Assembly: GCA_963703895.1 (NCBI GenBank)
Contig: CAVPFX010000002.1
Coordinates: 1,178,001 to 1,242,000 of the forward strand
Reading direction: 5' to 3'
Length of the DNA: 64,000 nt
DNA from: VRUE01 sp963703895
Lineage (GTDB): Bacteria; Actinomycetota; Thermoleophilia; Solirubrobacterales; 70-9
Below the pieces are notes generated by a model. The model saw only the letters and a list, made by a program, of their open reading frames with translations, was not told the origin of the DNA and searched no databases. Positions 50,511 through 60,407 of this stretch are shown in pieces (the first letter of the stretch is position 1; each line of letters opens with the position of its first letter). A program made the position numbers and the translations under genes.

Positions 50511-50514
<4 letters not shown>
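49609..50514 (-). CDS. TIGR01777-family epimerase/reductase (extended SDR)
   Basis: 301 residues. VLVTGASGFIGSALCDSLL (NAD-binding GASGFIG), DGVIHLLGEKINQRW, SAIGYYGDRGDAIVDE with the active-site YYG and GGGNQYVSWIHVSDEVG, plus the C-terminal DUF1731-like region (PRPAVVPVPGL-type then GGQRVMPRRALDLGYQFQHP). The family (YfcH/SulA-type) has unclear substrates. It overlaps the malic enzyme gene by 4 bases. Confidence 0.9.
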
Positions 50515-51977
<1,463 letters not shown>

Positions 51978-52099
51978 CGGCAGCTATCGAATCAGATTCG
52001 CGCCGCTTGCCTAGGCACGGCCGTGCTACCGGCGCATGTAGATATCCGCCGAATTGCTGTCGGAGCGGTAGAAATCGCGCTCGCTAGCGTTGTTTTGAC

Positions 52100-53756
52100 A
52101 TGCGCACAATGCGAACCAGCTTCTCGATCCTGCTCGTCTCCGTCCTCGCTGCCGTCTTCGCACAGGCTGCCGCCGCTTACGACGCCACCGAAATGTATGA
52201 CCCGAGCGAGGTCGTCTTCGTCGACCTGACGCTCTCAGATCAGGCGATAACAGACCTGGAAGGCGAACCGGAGGAGTACGTGCCGGGGACGTTCTCGTTG
52301 ACCCGTTCCTCGAATGGAACGCCCACCGGTGAGGAAGGCTCGCCGGTGCTACCCACGCGCCCGGTCGAAGTTCGGCTCAAGGGCAGCGTCGGCGGCTCCT
52401 TCCGCGAGATCACGGAAAAGGCCGGTTTCAAGCTCAAATTCAAAAAAGCGGATGCGTTTCTCGGACTGCGCAAGATGACTCTCAACAACATGGTCCAGGA
52501 CCCCTCGATGGTCCACGAGACCCTCGCCTACGCGGCGTTCCGCGCCAGTGGCGTGCCGGCCTCGCGCACCGGTTTCGCCTACGTGCGCCTCAACGGCGAA
52601 GACATTGGCGTCTACCTCAACCTGGAAAACCTCGACGACATCGGCCTGACGAGGATCTTCGGCTCCACCTTCGACCAGGACACCCAGCATCTCTACGAGG
52701 GGGAGCGCGGCGACGATCTCGTGCCGGGTGGCGCCGGAAATTTCGAAGTCGATGAGGGCGGCGAAGAACCAGACGAATTCGGTGACCTTGAAGCTTTGAT
52801 CGAAGCGGTCAACGATGACGACGGCGCCCCGCTATTCGAGCGCGTCGTGCCCCATGCAGAACTGGCCGAGATGGGGAGGATGTGGGGGGTCGAGAAGTAC
52901 ATCGAGCACTGGGACGGCTACGCCGGTCACACCGACCAGACGCAGGCCGGCAACGGAGAACGTCCCAACAACTACTACCTCTACAGCGACCCGACCGGGC
53001 GCTTCCAGATGCTTCCCTGGGGCACCGATCAAACCTGGCAGCCGACGGACGCGATCCCCGGGCGAAAAGTAGCCTTCGACGGCGCCGGCGGCGTGTTCTT
53101 CAACAAGTGCCTCGAGGACAAAGAATGCTTCCGCGCCTACTGGGCCGGCCTGAACCTGGCGACGCACACGATTCCTGACCTGGATCCCGCTGCGCTGGCC
53201 GAAGACACCGCCGATCTGCTTGCTCCTTGGCAGCAAGAGGAACGCGACAGCGGTCGTCCGGAACCCGACGCCGACGAGGCGGAAGAGATCGAAGACGGCG
53301 TCGAGGAAACACTGGACTTCATTGCTGGCCGTCAAGCCCAAGCGCAAGCGTGGCTCGACGAGAACGAACCACCACCGATCGTCAATCCGGTTCTGCCGGG
53401 GCAGAAAGATGCGCCGCCCTCGAGTAAATCTGGGCCCGCGCTCCTCTTTGCGCACTCCGGGCGCACAGGTCGCTGGGTCACGGCTCGCCTGCAGCTATCG
53501 GGTCCTGGCTCGGTCGGCCTGCGAGCGACGATCGGGACCCGAAAGGGCATAAAGCGGGCCTGCGCCAGCAGCACGCAGGCGGGAGCCGCCGGAGAGGCTC
53601 ACGGTCGGCTGCAAGCTCTCCTCGGCCGCGCTGAGCAGGCTCGACAAAGGTGCGCTGCGCCTCGAGCTGACCTTCACGCTTGTCCTCGCCGACGGACGCA
53701 CCGAAACACTCGTGCGCAGCACCCGGCTGCCGCGAAGCCGCGGCATCGCCTCCTAA
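52100..53756 (+). CDS. CotH-like secreted kinase-fold protein, with an apparent +1 frameshift
   Basis: Signal peptide (FSILLVSVLAAVFAQAAAAY) then a CotH kinase-like domain (FKLKFKKADAFLGLRKMTLNN, VHETLAYAAFRASGVPASRT, YVRLNGEDIGVYLNLENLDD, and the active-site region WGVEKYIEHWDGYAGHTDQT, MLPWGTDQTW). The C-terminus is frame-disrupted near 53591-53598: after AGAAGE one extra base must be skipped to read LTVGCKLSSAALSRLDKGAL and RLPRSRGIAS, ending at 53756. CotH enzymes phosphorylate surface proteins. Glu codons are GAA-rich. Confidence 0.82.
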
Positions 53757-54067
53757 CGGACGAAGGCGGCAAGCGCGACGCTGACCTCGGCCGCGCCAAT
53801 CGGTCCGAAGCGGAGTGTCCAGGCCCCACCCAGCTCCTGCCGGAAGGAGTGGCGAACGCCACCTGCCTCCAGCGCCTCGATGTGGCGCTCTGCCCGTTCG
53901 TAGCCGCTCGCACCCTGAAAGGTGGCGTCGAGACCAAAGAGTCCGTCGTCCATCGGCCAAATCGTCATCCGATCTGGCACCGGCCCGGCCCGTGCAGGCA
54001 GGTTGTTCATCGCTATGAGGTCGGCTTGCTGCCGCTGCGACTTGAATGAGTCAAAGCCGATGTTCAC
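53753..54067 (-). CDS. unknown 104-residue protein
   Basis: Not recognised. The sequence looks coding (few rare residues, mixed hydrophobic pattern, FGLDATFQGASGYERAERHI, LGGAWTLRFGPIGAAEVSVA) and it fills the space between the convergent CotH-like gene and the palindrome at 54093, with its stop overlapping the CotH stop by 3 bases. No signal peptide or membrane segment. It could be a small soluble ligand-binding protein; no evidence decides. Confidence 0.55.
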   Translation of the reverse strand: MNIGFDSFKSQRQQADLIAMNNLPARAGPVPDRMTIWPMDDGLFGLDATFQGASGYERAERHIEALEAGGVRHSFRQELGGAWTLRFGPIGAAEVSVALAAFVR

Positions 54068-54092
54068 TGCATCTGAGGGGGAGATTTAGGGT

Positions 54093-54135
54093 GCCTGGCG
54101 ACTTATGCGCCGTATGGACGCAAAAGTCGCCAGGC
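54093..54135. repeat. GGCGACTTATGCG palindrome at the start of the DUF559 gene
   Basis: GCCTGGCGACTTATGCG (54093-54109) and CGCAAAAGTCGCCAGGC (54119-54135) pair with one two-base mismatch around CCGTATGGA. The start codons of the DUF559/AbiEi-type gene (54105 and 54114) lie inside it. It is nearly the same sequence as the solo palindrome at 33194-33230. Confidence 0.92.
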
Positions 54136-54995
54136 CCGACGATCGAGTTGCGAGAGTCGCCGCTCGCCAGCATGGGGTTATCTCAACTGAGCAGCTTTAC
54201 GGAGCTGGGGTCACTCGGAACGCGGTGCGCCGAAGGGTGGAATCAGGCCGACTGCATCGTGTTCATCGCGGCGTATACGCCGTCGGTCACCCCGGACTCT
54301 CACGGCACGGCGGATGGATGGCAGCCGCCCTCGCCTACGGCGAGGGGGCGGTCGTAAGTCACCGGAGTGCGGCCGAGCTGTGGGAGTTGTTGAAGCCGGC
54401 TGGCGGGGCGGTCCACGTATCGATCCATGGCGGTGGGGGTAGGGCGAGGCGTCCGGGCATCCGTTTGCATCGCCGAGTATCACTCCGCCCCGGTGCTGTT
54501 ACCCGCCGTGATGGGATTCCGGTCACCAGGCCAGCCCAAACGATCGCCGATCTGCGTCTAGTCGCTCCAGCAAAGGAAGTTCGGCGAGCGATCCGGCAGG
54601 CAGATGTGCTCGGCTTGCCGCTCGGCGAGGGCGTTCACCACGATCGCACCCGCAGCGACCTCGAGCGCGACTTCCTTCGGATCTGCCGGCACTACCGGCT
54701 ACCCATGCCCAAGGTAAACGTTGAGATTGGCGAGTACGAGGCGGATTTCGTCTGGCCAAACCTCAGGTTCATGGTCGAAACCGACGGATACAGATATCAC
54801 CGCGGCAGGCAGGCGCATCGCGAGGACAGACGGCGCGATCTCGAGCTGCGTTCGCGTGGATTCCGAGTGCAGCGGCTGAGCGAAGAGCAGATCGATGAGG
54901 AACCGGAGCGGGTCGCCGAGATCCTGCGCGAGGTGCTCGCCTCCGCGCGCCATAGAGTTGGGCGCGATGGCCGCAGCCAAGACCGAGAGCGCTGA
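54114..54995 (+). CDS. AbiEi-like N-terminal domain fused to a DUF559 (Vsr-like) nuclease-fold domain
   Basis: About 293 residues. The first 50 residues (VARVAARQHGVISTEQLYGA then GRLHRVHRGVYAVGHP) match the winged helix typical of type IV AbiEi antitoxins. The C-terminal part (SDLERDFLRICRHYRLPMPK, YEADFVWPNLRFMVETDGYR, RRDLELRSRGFRVQRLSEEQ) is DUF559, related to very-short-patch repair endonucleases, with E and D residues in place. No AbiEii toxin is adjacent. The ATG lies inside a palindrome repeated elsewhere in the window. ATG 54105 is an alternative start. It overlaps polA by 29 bases. Confidence 0.82.
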   Translation: MDAKVARPDDRVARVAARQHGVISTEQLYGAGVTRNAVRRRVESGRLHRVHRGVYAVGHPGLSRHGGWMAAALAYGEGAVVSHRSAAELWELLKPAGGAVHVSIHGGGGRARRPGIRLHRRVSLRPGAVTRRDGIPVTRPAQTIADLRLVAPAKEVRRAIRQADVLGLPLGEGVHHDRTRSDLERDFLRICRHYRLPMPKVNVEIGEYEADFVWPNLRFMVETDGYRYHRGRQAHREDRRRDLELRSRGFRVQRLSEEQIDEEPERVAEILREVLASARHRVGRDGRSQDRER

Positions 54996-57612
54996 GCCCG
55001 AGCTCTTCCTGATCGACGGCAACTCACTTGCCTACCGGGCCTTCTTCGCCCTGCCCGAGTCGATCGGGACCAGCGACGGGCGGCCTACCAATGCGATCTA
55101 CGGGCTTGCCTCGATGCTTGTCAAGGTGATCGACGAGCATGCGCCGGCGGGCGTCGTCGTCGCCTGGGACGCGGGAATGTCGGGTCGCGAGGTCACTTAC
55201 GACCTCTACAAGGCGCAGCGCAAACCGCGCCCCGACCTGCTGCGCGAGCAGTGGCCGCACCTGATGCCGCTGGTCGACGCCTTCGGCTACACCAACGTCA
55301 AGGTCGAGGGCTACGAGGCCGACGACGTGATCGCCTCGCTTTCCCGCCAGGCGCGCGAAGAGGGGATCGCGGTGATGGTGGTAACCGGCGACCGCGACGC
55401 CTACCAGCTGGTTGGCGAGGGGATTCGGGTAATGAGCACCTCGCGCGGGATCACCGAGACCAAGATCTACGACAGCGATGCCGTCACCGAGCGCTACGGC
55501 GTCCCGCCGGAGTTGATCACCGACCTGATGGGCCTGCGCGGCGACACCTCGGACAACATCCCCGGCGTCCCCGGCATCGGCGAGAAGACGGCGACCCAAC
55601 TGCTGCAGCGGTTCGGCACGTTGGAGAATGTCCTTAACAGCGTCGAAGAGATTTCCGGCGCCAAGCGCAAGCAGAACCTGGTCGAGCACGCCGACGACGC
55701 CCGCATGTCGAAGCAGCTGGCGACGCTCCAGTACGACATCGAGACCGGGGTCGATCTGGGCGCGGCGATGTCTTCGCAGCCCGACCGCGGCGCCCTGCGC
55801 GATTTCATGCGCGAGTTCGAGCTGCGGGCGGTGCTCGAGCGGCTCGAAGAAGCGCTGCCCGAGGGGGAGGCGGTGCCCGGCCGCAGCGTCGAGACCGAGC
55901 TCGCGGTCGAGGCGGAGGAGGGTGCTCCGGCTGATCTCGGGACGGGGGAGGGGCCGGTCGCGCTGGCGATCGACGGCGATCGCTGGGCCGGCGCCGAAAG
56001 TGAGCGCACTTTGACCGGCTCGTCGACCCTGGACGAGCTCGCGGTGGCGCTGCCGGGTCGCGGCCTCGTCGCCCACGACCTCAAGTCCCTCGGCGGCGGC
56101 CGCCACGGGCTGCTCGCGGCAGCGGCTCGCGAGGGCGTCGAGCTGGGACTGGACCACGACACGATGCTCGCCGCCTACCTGCTCGAGCCGCAGCGGCGCA
56201 CCTACGAGCTGACCGAGCTCGCCGCCGACGCGGGGATCGGCCTCGTCGCGGAGGTGGCGCCGGCTAAGGACGAGGACGATGGCCAGCTTTCGCTCGACGG
56301 AGACGGCGAGGCAGGCCTCGAGCCGGCCGAGGAGGCCCGCCTCGTCGCCGCTCTCGCCGACGTTCAGCGCCCCCGCATCGAGGAGCTTGGCCTCGAGCAG
56401 CTGCTGCGCGAGATCGAGCTGCCGCTGGTCCGTGTCTTGGCTGCGATGGAACGCGAGGGACTGAAGCTGGACGCCGAGCGACTGGCCGAGGTCGGTGCCG
56501 GCTTCGGCGAGCGCATCGAGACGCTGCAGAAGGAGATCTTCGAGCTGGCCGAGGAGGAGTTCACGATCGGCTCGCCGCAGCAGGTCGGTCGCGTCCTCTT
56601 CGAGAAGCTCGGCCTGACCCGCAAGCGGCGCGGCAAAACCGGTTTCTCGACCGACGCCCGCGTCCTCGCCCAGATCCGCGACGAGCACCCGATCGTCGAG
56701 AAGATCGAGTCCTGGCGCGAGCTGACCAAGCTGAAGAACACCTACCTCGACTCGCTGCCGGACCTGATCGATCCCGATACCGGCCGCGTCCACACCACCT
56801 TCAACCAGGCGGCGACGACCACCGGCCGGCTCTCCAGCACCAACCCCAACCTGCAGAACATTCCGATCCGCACCGAGATCGGCCGCCCCGTGCGCGCCTG
56901 CTTCGTCGCCGAGCAGGGCGCCCAGCTGCTCTCCGCCGATTACAGCCAGGTCGAGCTGCGGGTGCTCGCCCACGTTGCCGACGAGGAGGTGCTGAAAGAG
57001 ATCTTCCGCGCCGGCGACGACGTCCACGCCGCGACTGCCGCAGAGGTCTTCGACATCTCCCGCGACGACGTCGACGTCGGCCAGCGCTCGAAGGCGAAGA
57101 TGGTCAACTTCGGCATCGTCTATGGCCTCACCGGCTTCGGCCTTGCCGACCGGCTCAACATCCCGCGCAAAGAGGGCGAGGAATTCGTCTCCCGCTACCT
57201 CGAGCGCTTCCCCGCCGTGCGCGCATTCCGCGAGCAGGTGGTCGAGCGGGCGCAGGAGGAGGGCTTCGTCACCACTCTTCTGGGCCGCCGCCGCTCGATC
57301 CCCGAGCTGCGCTCCGGCAACCCGAACACGCGCCGCCTCGGCGAGCGGCTCGCGGTCAACACCGTGATCCAGGGCACCGCGGCCGACATCATCAAGATCG
57401 CGATGGTGCGTTGCCAGAACGCGCTGCGCGAGGCCGGTACCGCGACCCGCCTCGTCCTGCAGATCCACGACGAGCTGCTCTTCGAGGGCCCGCCGGAGGA
57501 GATGGACGGCGCGGTCGAGCTGGTGCGACGCGAGATGTGCGCCGCCTACCAGCTCGACCCACCGCTAGAGGTGGATGTCGGCGTCGGCGCGGACTGGCTC
57601 GACGCCAAGTAG
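54967..57612 (+). CDS. polA: DNA polymerase I
   Basis: 881 residues. 5'-3' exonuclease domain (LFLIDGNSLAYRAFFALP, GYEADDVIASLSRQA, MGLRGDTSDNIPGVPGIGEKTA), a degenerate 3'-5' exonuclease-like domain (AIDGDRW in place of DxE, so probably no proofreading), and the polymerase domain: TTGRLSSTNPNLQNIPIRTE, LLSADYSQVELRVLAHVADE (motif A), RSKAKMVNFGIVYGLTGFGL (motif B) and LQIHDELLFE (motif C). It fills Okazaki gaps and repairs DNA. ATG 54967. Confidence 0.98.
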   Translation: MAAAKTESAEPELFLIDGNSLAYRAFFALPESIGTSDGRPTNAIYGLASMLVKVIDEHAPAGVVVAWDAGMSGREVTYDLYKAQRKPRPDLLREQWPHLMPLVDAFGYTNVKVEGYEADDVIASLSRQAREEGIAVMVVTGDRDAYQLVGEGIRVMSTSRGITETKIYDSDAVTERYGVPPELITDLMGLRGDTSDNIPGVPGIGEKTATQLLQRFGTLENVLNSVEEISGAKRKQNLVEHADDARMSKQLATLQYDIETGVDLGAAMSSQPDRGALRDFMREFELRAVLERLEEALPEGEAVPGRSVETELAVEAEEGAPADLGTGEGPVALAIDGDRWAGAESERTLTGSSTLDELAVALPGRGLVAHDLKSLGGGRHGLLAAAAREGVELGLDHDTMLAAYLLEPQRRTYELTELAADAGIGLVAEVAPAKDEDDGQLSLDGDGEAGLEPAEEARLVAALADVQRPRIEELGLEQLLREIELPLVRVLAAMEREGLKLDAERLAEVGAGFGERIETLQKEIFELAEEEFTIGSPQQVGRVLFEKLGLTRKRRGKTGFSTDARVLAQIRDEHPIVEKIESWRELTKLKNTYLDSLPDLIDPDTGRVHTTFNQAATTTGRLSSTNPNLQNIPIRTEIGRPVRACFVAEQGAQLLSADYSQVELRVLAHVADEEVLKEIFRAGDDVHAATAAEVFDISRDDVDVGQRSKAKMVNFGIVYGLTGFGLADRLNIPRKEGEEFVSRYLERFPAVRAFREQVVERAQEEGFVTTLLGRRRSIPELRSGNPNTRRLGERLAVNTVIQGTAADIIKIAMVRCQNALREAGTATRLVLQIHDELLFEGPPEEMDGAVELVRREMCAAYQLDPPLEVDVGVGADWLDAK

Positions 57613-57620
57613 CCGAATCC

Positions 57621-58352
57621 TCAGCCGGCCAGCTCGACCTCGTCGAAGGTCGCGACGCCGTGCTCGAGCTCAAGGTCGGCCTCCTCGACCGTCGCGCCGA
57701 CGATCAGGTCGGAGGTAGTGCAGTTCGCACCGGTGCCGTTGTCGTCGTGACCGCTCGGACCGCGACCGGAGTGCGAGGACCCGGGGCCGGAATTGTCCTC
57801 ACCGCCGTTGCCGGGGCCGGAGTTGTCGCCGCCGCCGTTGTCATCGCCCGGCTCTTCGCCGTGACCGCCATTGTCATCTCCAGGCTCGTCGCCATGACCG
57901 CCACGGTCATCGCCGGGCTCTTCCTCGCCGTGACGGGCGCGCACGGTCACGTCCGCTGAGTGCTCGTCCTCGCACTTGATCTTGGTCTGGTCGGTGACCA
58001 GGCCGCTGACCGTGTCGCCGCCGAAAAGGGAGATGGTGAGGCGCCCGGTCGCCGCGTCGAAAGCGGTGATCGTGCCGGCGTTCTCGTCGCCGTCCATCGT
58101 TCCGTCGTCATCGCTGTCGCGGTCTCGCGGGTTGTCGCCGGCGAGGAACTCGGCACGGTTGCGCAGGTGGTCCCGATCCTGGTCGCGGCTGGCCTGGTTC
58201 AGGCTGGTCGAGAGGTGGTGTCGCTTCTCCCAGCGGTCTGGGATCCGGTCGTGATTGCCGTCCTTGGCCGCGGCTGCCCCCGGCAAGGCGAGCAGCGCGA
58301 GGGCGCCGAGCACGGCAATCGCGCAAATCGTTAGTCGGTGGGCGAGTCTCAT
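57621..58352 (-). CDS. secreted acidic protein with Asp-rich calcium-type and Gly/Asp repeats
   Basis: 243 residues. Signal peptide (LTICAIAVLGALALLALPGAAAA), then Asp-rich loops like thrombospondin-3 repeats (DGNHDRIPDRWEKRHHLSTS, RDSDDDGTMDGDENAG), a small beta region and repeats of EEPGDDNGGHG type, ending in an acidic ordered segment (DLIVGATVEEADLELEHGVA). Probably calcium-binding and extracellular. It lies just downstream of the sigma-factor gene (8-base gap on the same strand), so the sigma factor's operon may deliver both. Confidence 0.7.
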   Translation of the reverse strand: MRLAHRLTICAIAVLGALALLALPGAAAAKDGNHDRIPDRWEKRHHLSTSLNQASRDQDRDHLRNRAEFLAGDNPRDRDSDDDGTMDGDENAGTITAFDAATGRLTISLFGGDTVSGLVTDQTKIKCEDEHSADVTVRARHGEEEPGDDRGGHGDEPGDDNGGHGEEPGDDNGGGDNSGPGNGGEDNSGPGSSHSGRGPSGHDDNGTGANCTTSDLIVGATVEEADLELEHGVATFDEVELAG

Positions 58353-58360
58353 GATTCCTC

Positions 58361-59797
58361 CTAGGTTTCGGGTTCCGTCTGTACTGGGAACCCGCTGCCG
58401 CTGTGAGAATCACCCGAGTCATCGAATTCCGGTTGGCTGCCCCCGCTTTCGTCGCCGGAGCCCCCGCTGCCAGAGCCGGAACTGCCGTCGGAGCCAGACC
58501 CGTCGCTGGAGTCGGACCCGCTGCCTGAGCCTGAGCCGGAGCCGCTGCTCGAAGAGGAGCCGGAGCCATCGCCCGACGAGCCAGAGCCGGAACCCGAGCC
58601 GCTTCCGGATCCACCGTCACCGCTCGATGAGCCGCTGCCAGACGATCCGCCGCTACCCGAGCCGCCCGAGCCGGGCCCAGAGTGGCCGCCGCTGTCCTCG
58701 CTGCCGCTGTGACCAGAAGCTCCAGGCCCACCGCCGTGCCCGGGATCGCCACCGTGATCGTCCCCCGGCTCGGCATGGCGACTCCCACCGCCACCGCCCG
58801 GGCCGCGGTTTCCGCTGTCGTCGCTCGGCCCGTCGTCGCCTGAGCCATCACCGGGCCCGCTGTGATCGCCATCCGAATCGCCGGAGCCATGCCCACCGTG
58901 GTCGTCGCCGGGCTCGCGCTCACCCGAGCCGGAGGAGGAGCTACTCCCACTTGAGTCCTCGCTGCCCGTCGCCGTGGTTTCGCCCGTGATTAGCGCCGAG
59001 TCGTCGGCGACGACTCGGCTCGCCGCCGGTTGCGCGGGGCGCTGCTGCTGGCGGCTGTGATCGACGGCGACGCCGGCGCCCACCGCACCCGCGACCAGGA
59101 CCGTTGCCGCTGCTGCCTTCAGCGCCACGCCGGCACCGGCAGCCCCTCCGACCCCGGCAGCCGCCTCGACCGCTGGGCTGCTGGCGGCGCCCGCCAGCAG
59201 CGCTTTCAGCAGCGGCAGCGGCAGCAACATGCCGGCGGCGTCGCGGAGCGAGCGCCGGGCCCGATAGATCGCCTGGCGGGCGCCCCCGTCGCTGAGGCCG
59301 AGGGCGCTGGCGATCTCCTCGTGGCTGAGGCCTTCCAGCTCACGCATCACGATCGCCGCTCGCTGTGCCTCCGGCAGCGATTGCAGGCGATGCATCAGGT
59401 CGGTTAGCTCTTCGCGCCGCTCCAGCTCCTCGGCAGGGTTGGCGCCGCCGGCGATCGCCTCGGCGAGTGCCTCGGCCGAGGGCGGGCTGTCGCGCAGGTC
59501 GTTGAGCGCGGTGTTGCGGACGATGCGGAAGAGCCAGGGCCGCAACTCGATCTCGTTGCTGTCTCGGCGCAGCGCCAGCAGCGCCTTGGAGAAAGCGTCT
59601 TGGGTGACGTCTTCGGCGTGGCCGCCGACGATCGCCGCCGCGTAGCGGGTCAGTGGCTTGCCGTAGCGACGCACGATCTCCTCGAAGGCGTTCTCGTAGC
59701 CCTCGCGAACCAGCGTGACGAGGCGGCGGTCCGGCTGCGTGCGCAGGGCCGGACCGAGGACGAAGCGAGCGGCGAATCCCTCTGCTGGTGGTGGCAT
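58361..59797 (-). CDS. ECF-type sigma factor fused to a membrane segment and a long Ser/Gly/Asp tail
   Basis: 478 residues. Sigma region 2 (YENAFEEIVRRYGKPLTRYA, DVTQDAFSKALLALRRD) and region 4 (LQSLPEAQRAAIVMRELEGL, SHEEIASALGLSDGGARQAI) occupy about residues 25-190. A membrane segment (VALKAAAATVLVAGAVGAGV, about 225-245) follows, and then about 220 residues of Ser, Gly and Asp with His-Gly-Gly and Glu-Pro-Gly-Asp-Asp motifs. No anti-sigma gene is adjacent. The tail could be exported and sense the outside, with release or conformational change freeing the sigma part; this is inference. Confidence 0.85.
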   Translation of the reverse strand: MPPPAEGFAARFVLGPALRTQPDRRLVTLVREGYENAFEEIVRRYGKPLTRYAAAIVGGHAEDVTQDAFSKALLALRRDSNEIELRPWLFRIVRNTALNDLRDSPPSAEALAEAIAGGANPAEELERREELTDLMHRLQSLPEAQRAAIVMRELEGLSHEEIASALGLSDGGARQAIYRARRSLRDAAGMLLPLPLLKALLAGAASSPAVEAAAGVGGAAGAGVALKAAAATVLVAGAVGAGVAVDHSRQQQRPAQPAASRVVADDSALITGETTATGSEDSSGSSSSSGSGEREPGDDHGGHGSGDSDGDHSGPGDGSGDDGPSDDSGNRGPGGGGGSRHAEPGDDHGGDPGHGGGPGASGHSGSEDSGGHSGPGSGGSGSGGSSGSGSSSGDGGSGSGSGSGSGSSGDGSGSSSSSGSGSGSGSGSDSSDGSGSDGSSGSGSGGSGDESGGSQPEFDDSGDSHSGSGFPVQTEPET

Positions 59798-59906
59798 CTC
59801 TGGTTCGATGGTCCCTTCGGCTTACTGATATGACAGCAGGACGGTTCAACCGGCCGTGCCCGTATCGATGCAACCCGAGCCAGCGACCAAGATCACGCAG
59901 CCCCAG

Positions 59907-59957
59907 CGAACTGCATCAACTTGTCTATCTGTCAGAGGGACAAGTTGATGCAGTTCG
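59907..59957. repeat. AACTGCATCAACTT palindrome, copy 2
   Basis: Arms of 19 bp (59907-59925 and 59939-59957) are perfect, with loop TATCTGTCAGAGG. The inner 14-bp arms match copy 1 at 47837-47883. It lies in the divergent region between the sigma-factor gene and the DMT permease, 12 bases before the permease start. Confidence 0.9.
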
Positions 59958-59969
59958 GAAGGCGGAGCG

Positions 59970-60407
59970 ATGGATAAGGGCCTCGCTGTATTCCTCACCG
60001 CAATCGCCGGTGGACTGATCGCCTTGCAGGCACCGATCAACGCCGGCCTCGGGCGCTCCACGGGCAGCCTGCCCGCGGCTCTTGTCTCCTTCGCCATCGG
60101 CACGGTCGCGCTGGCGGCGATCGTCGTGCTCAGCGGCAAGGCGGGAGGATTGGGGTCGAGCTTCGACGTCAGCTGGTACTACCTGCTCGGCGGCCTCCTC
60201 GGCGCGATCTACGTCACCAACGCGCTGATCGCCGTCTCGGCCGTCGGGGCTGGGGGAGTGGCGGCGGCGACGATCACCGGTCAGCTCACGGCCTCGGTCG
60301 CGATTGACCGGCTGGGGCTATTCGGCCTCGACCAGGTCGCGCTCAGCCCGGCGCGAGTCGCCGGGGTCGTCCTCTTGCTGGCCGGCACCGTTCTGATTGT
60401 TCGCTGA
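59970..60407 (+). CDS. DMT-superfamily permease (YdcZ/DUF606 type)
   Basis: 145 residues with about five hydrophobic helices: GLAVFLTAIAGGLIALQAPINAGLGR with the conserved QAPINAGLG, FAIGTVALAAIVVLS, YYLLGGLLGAIYVTNALIAV, AATITGQLTASVAID and a last helix. This matches the half-size YdcZ/DUF606 family, whose substrates are unknown. The palindrome upstream may regulate it. Its 3' end overlaps the convergent flavoprotein gene by 90 bases. Confidence 0.85.
   Translation: MDKGLAVFLTAIAGGLIALQAPINAGLGRSTGSLPAALVSFAIGTVALAAIVVLSGKAGGLGSSFDVSWYYLLGGLLGAIYVTNALIAVSAVGAGGVAAATITGQLTASVAIDRLGLFGLDQVALSPARVAGVVLLLAGTVLIVR

Noticed and set aside
58380..58960. Tandem repeat or minisatellite
   Set aside because: It is coding: the repeats are degenerate Ser/Gly/Asp codons of the sigma-factor tail and keep one frame.
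60318..60407. Antisense overlap of the DMT permease and flavoprotein genes as a regulatory overlap
   Set aside because: Both C-termini are plausible and such tail overlaps can arise from stop-codon loss. Nothing indicates regulation.
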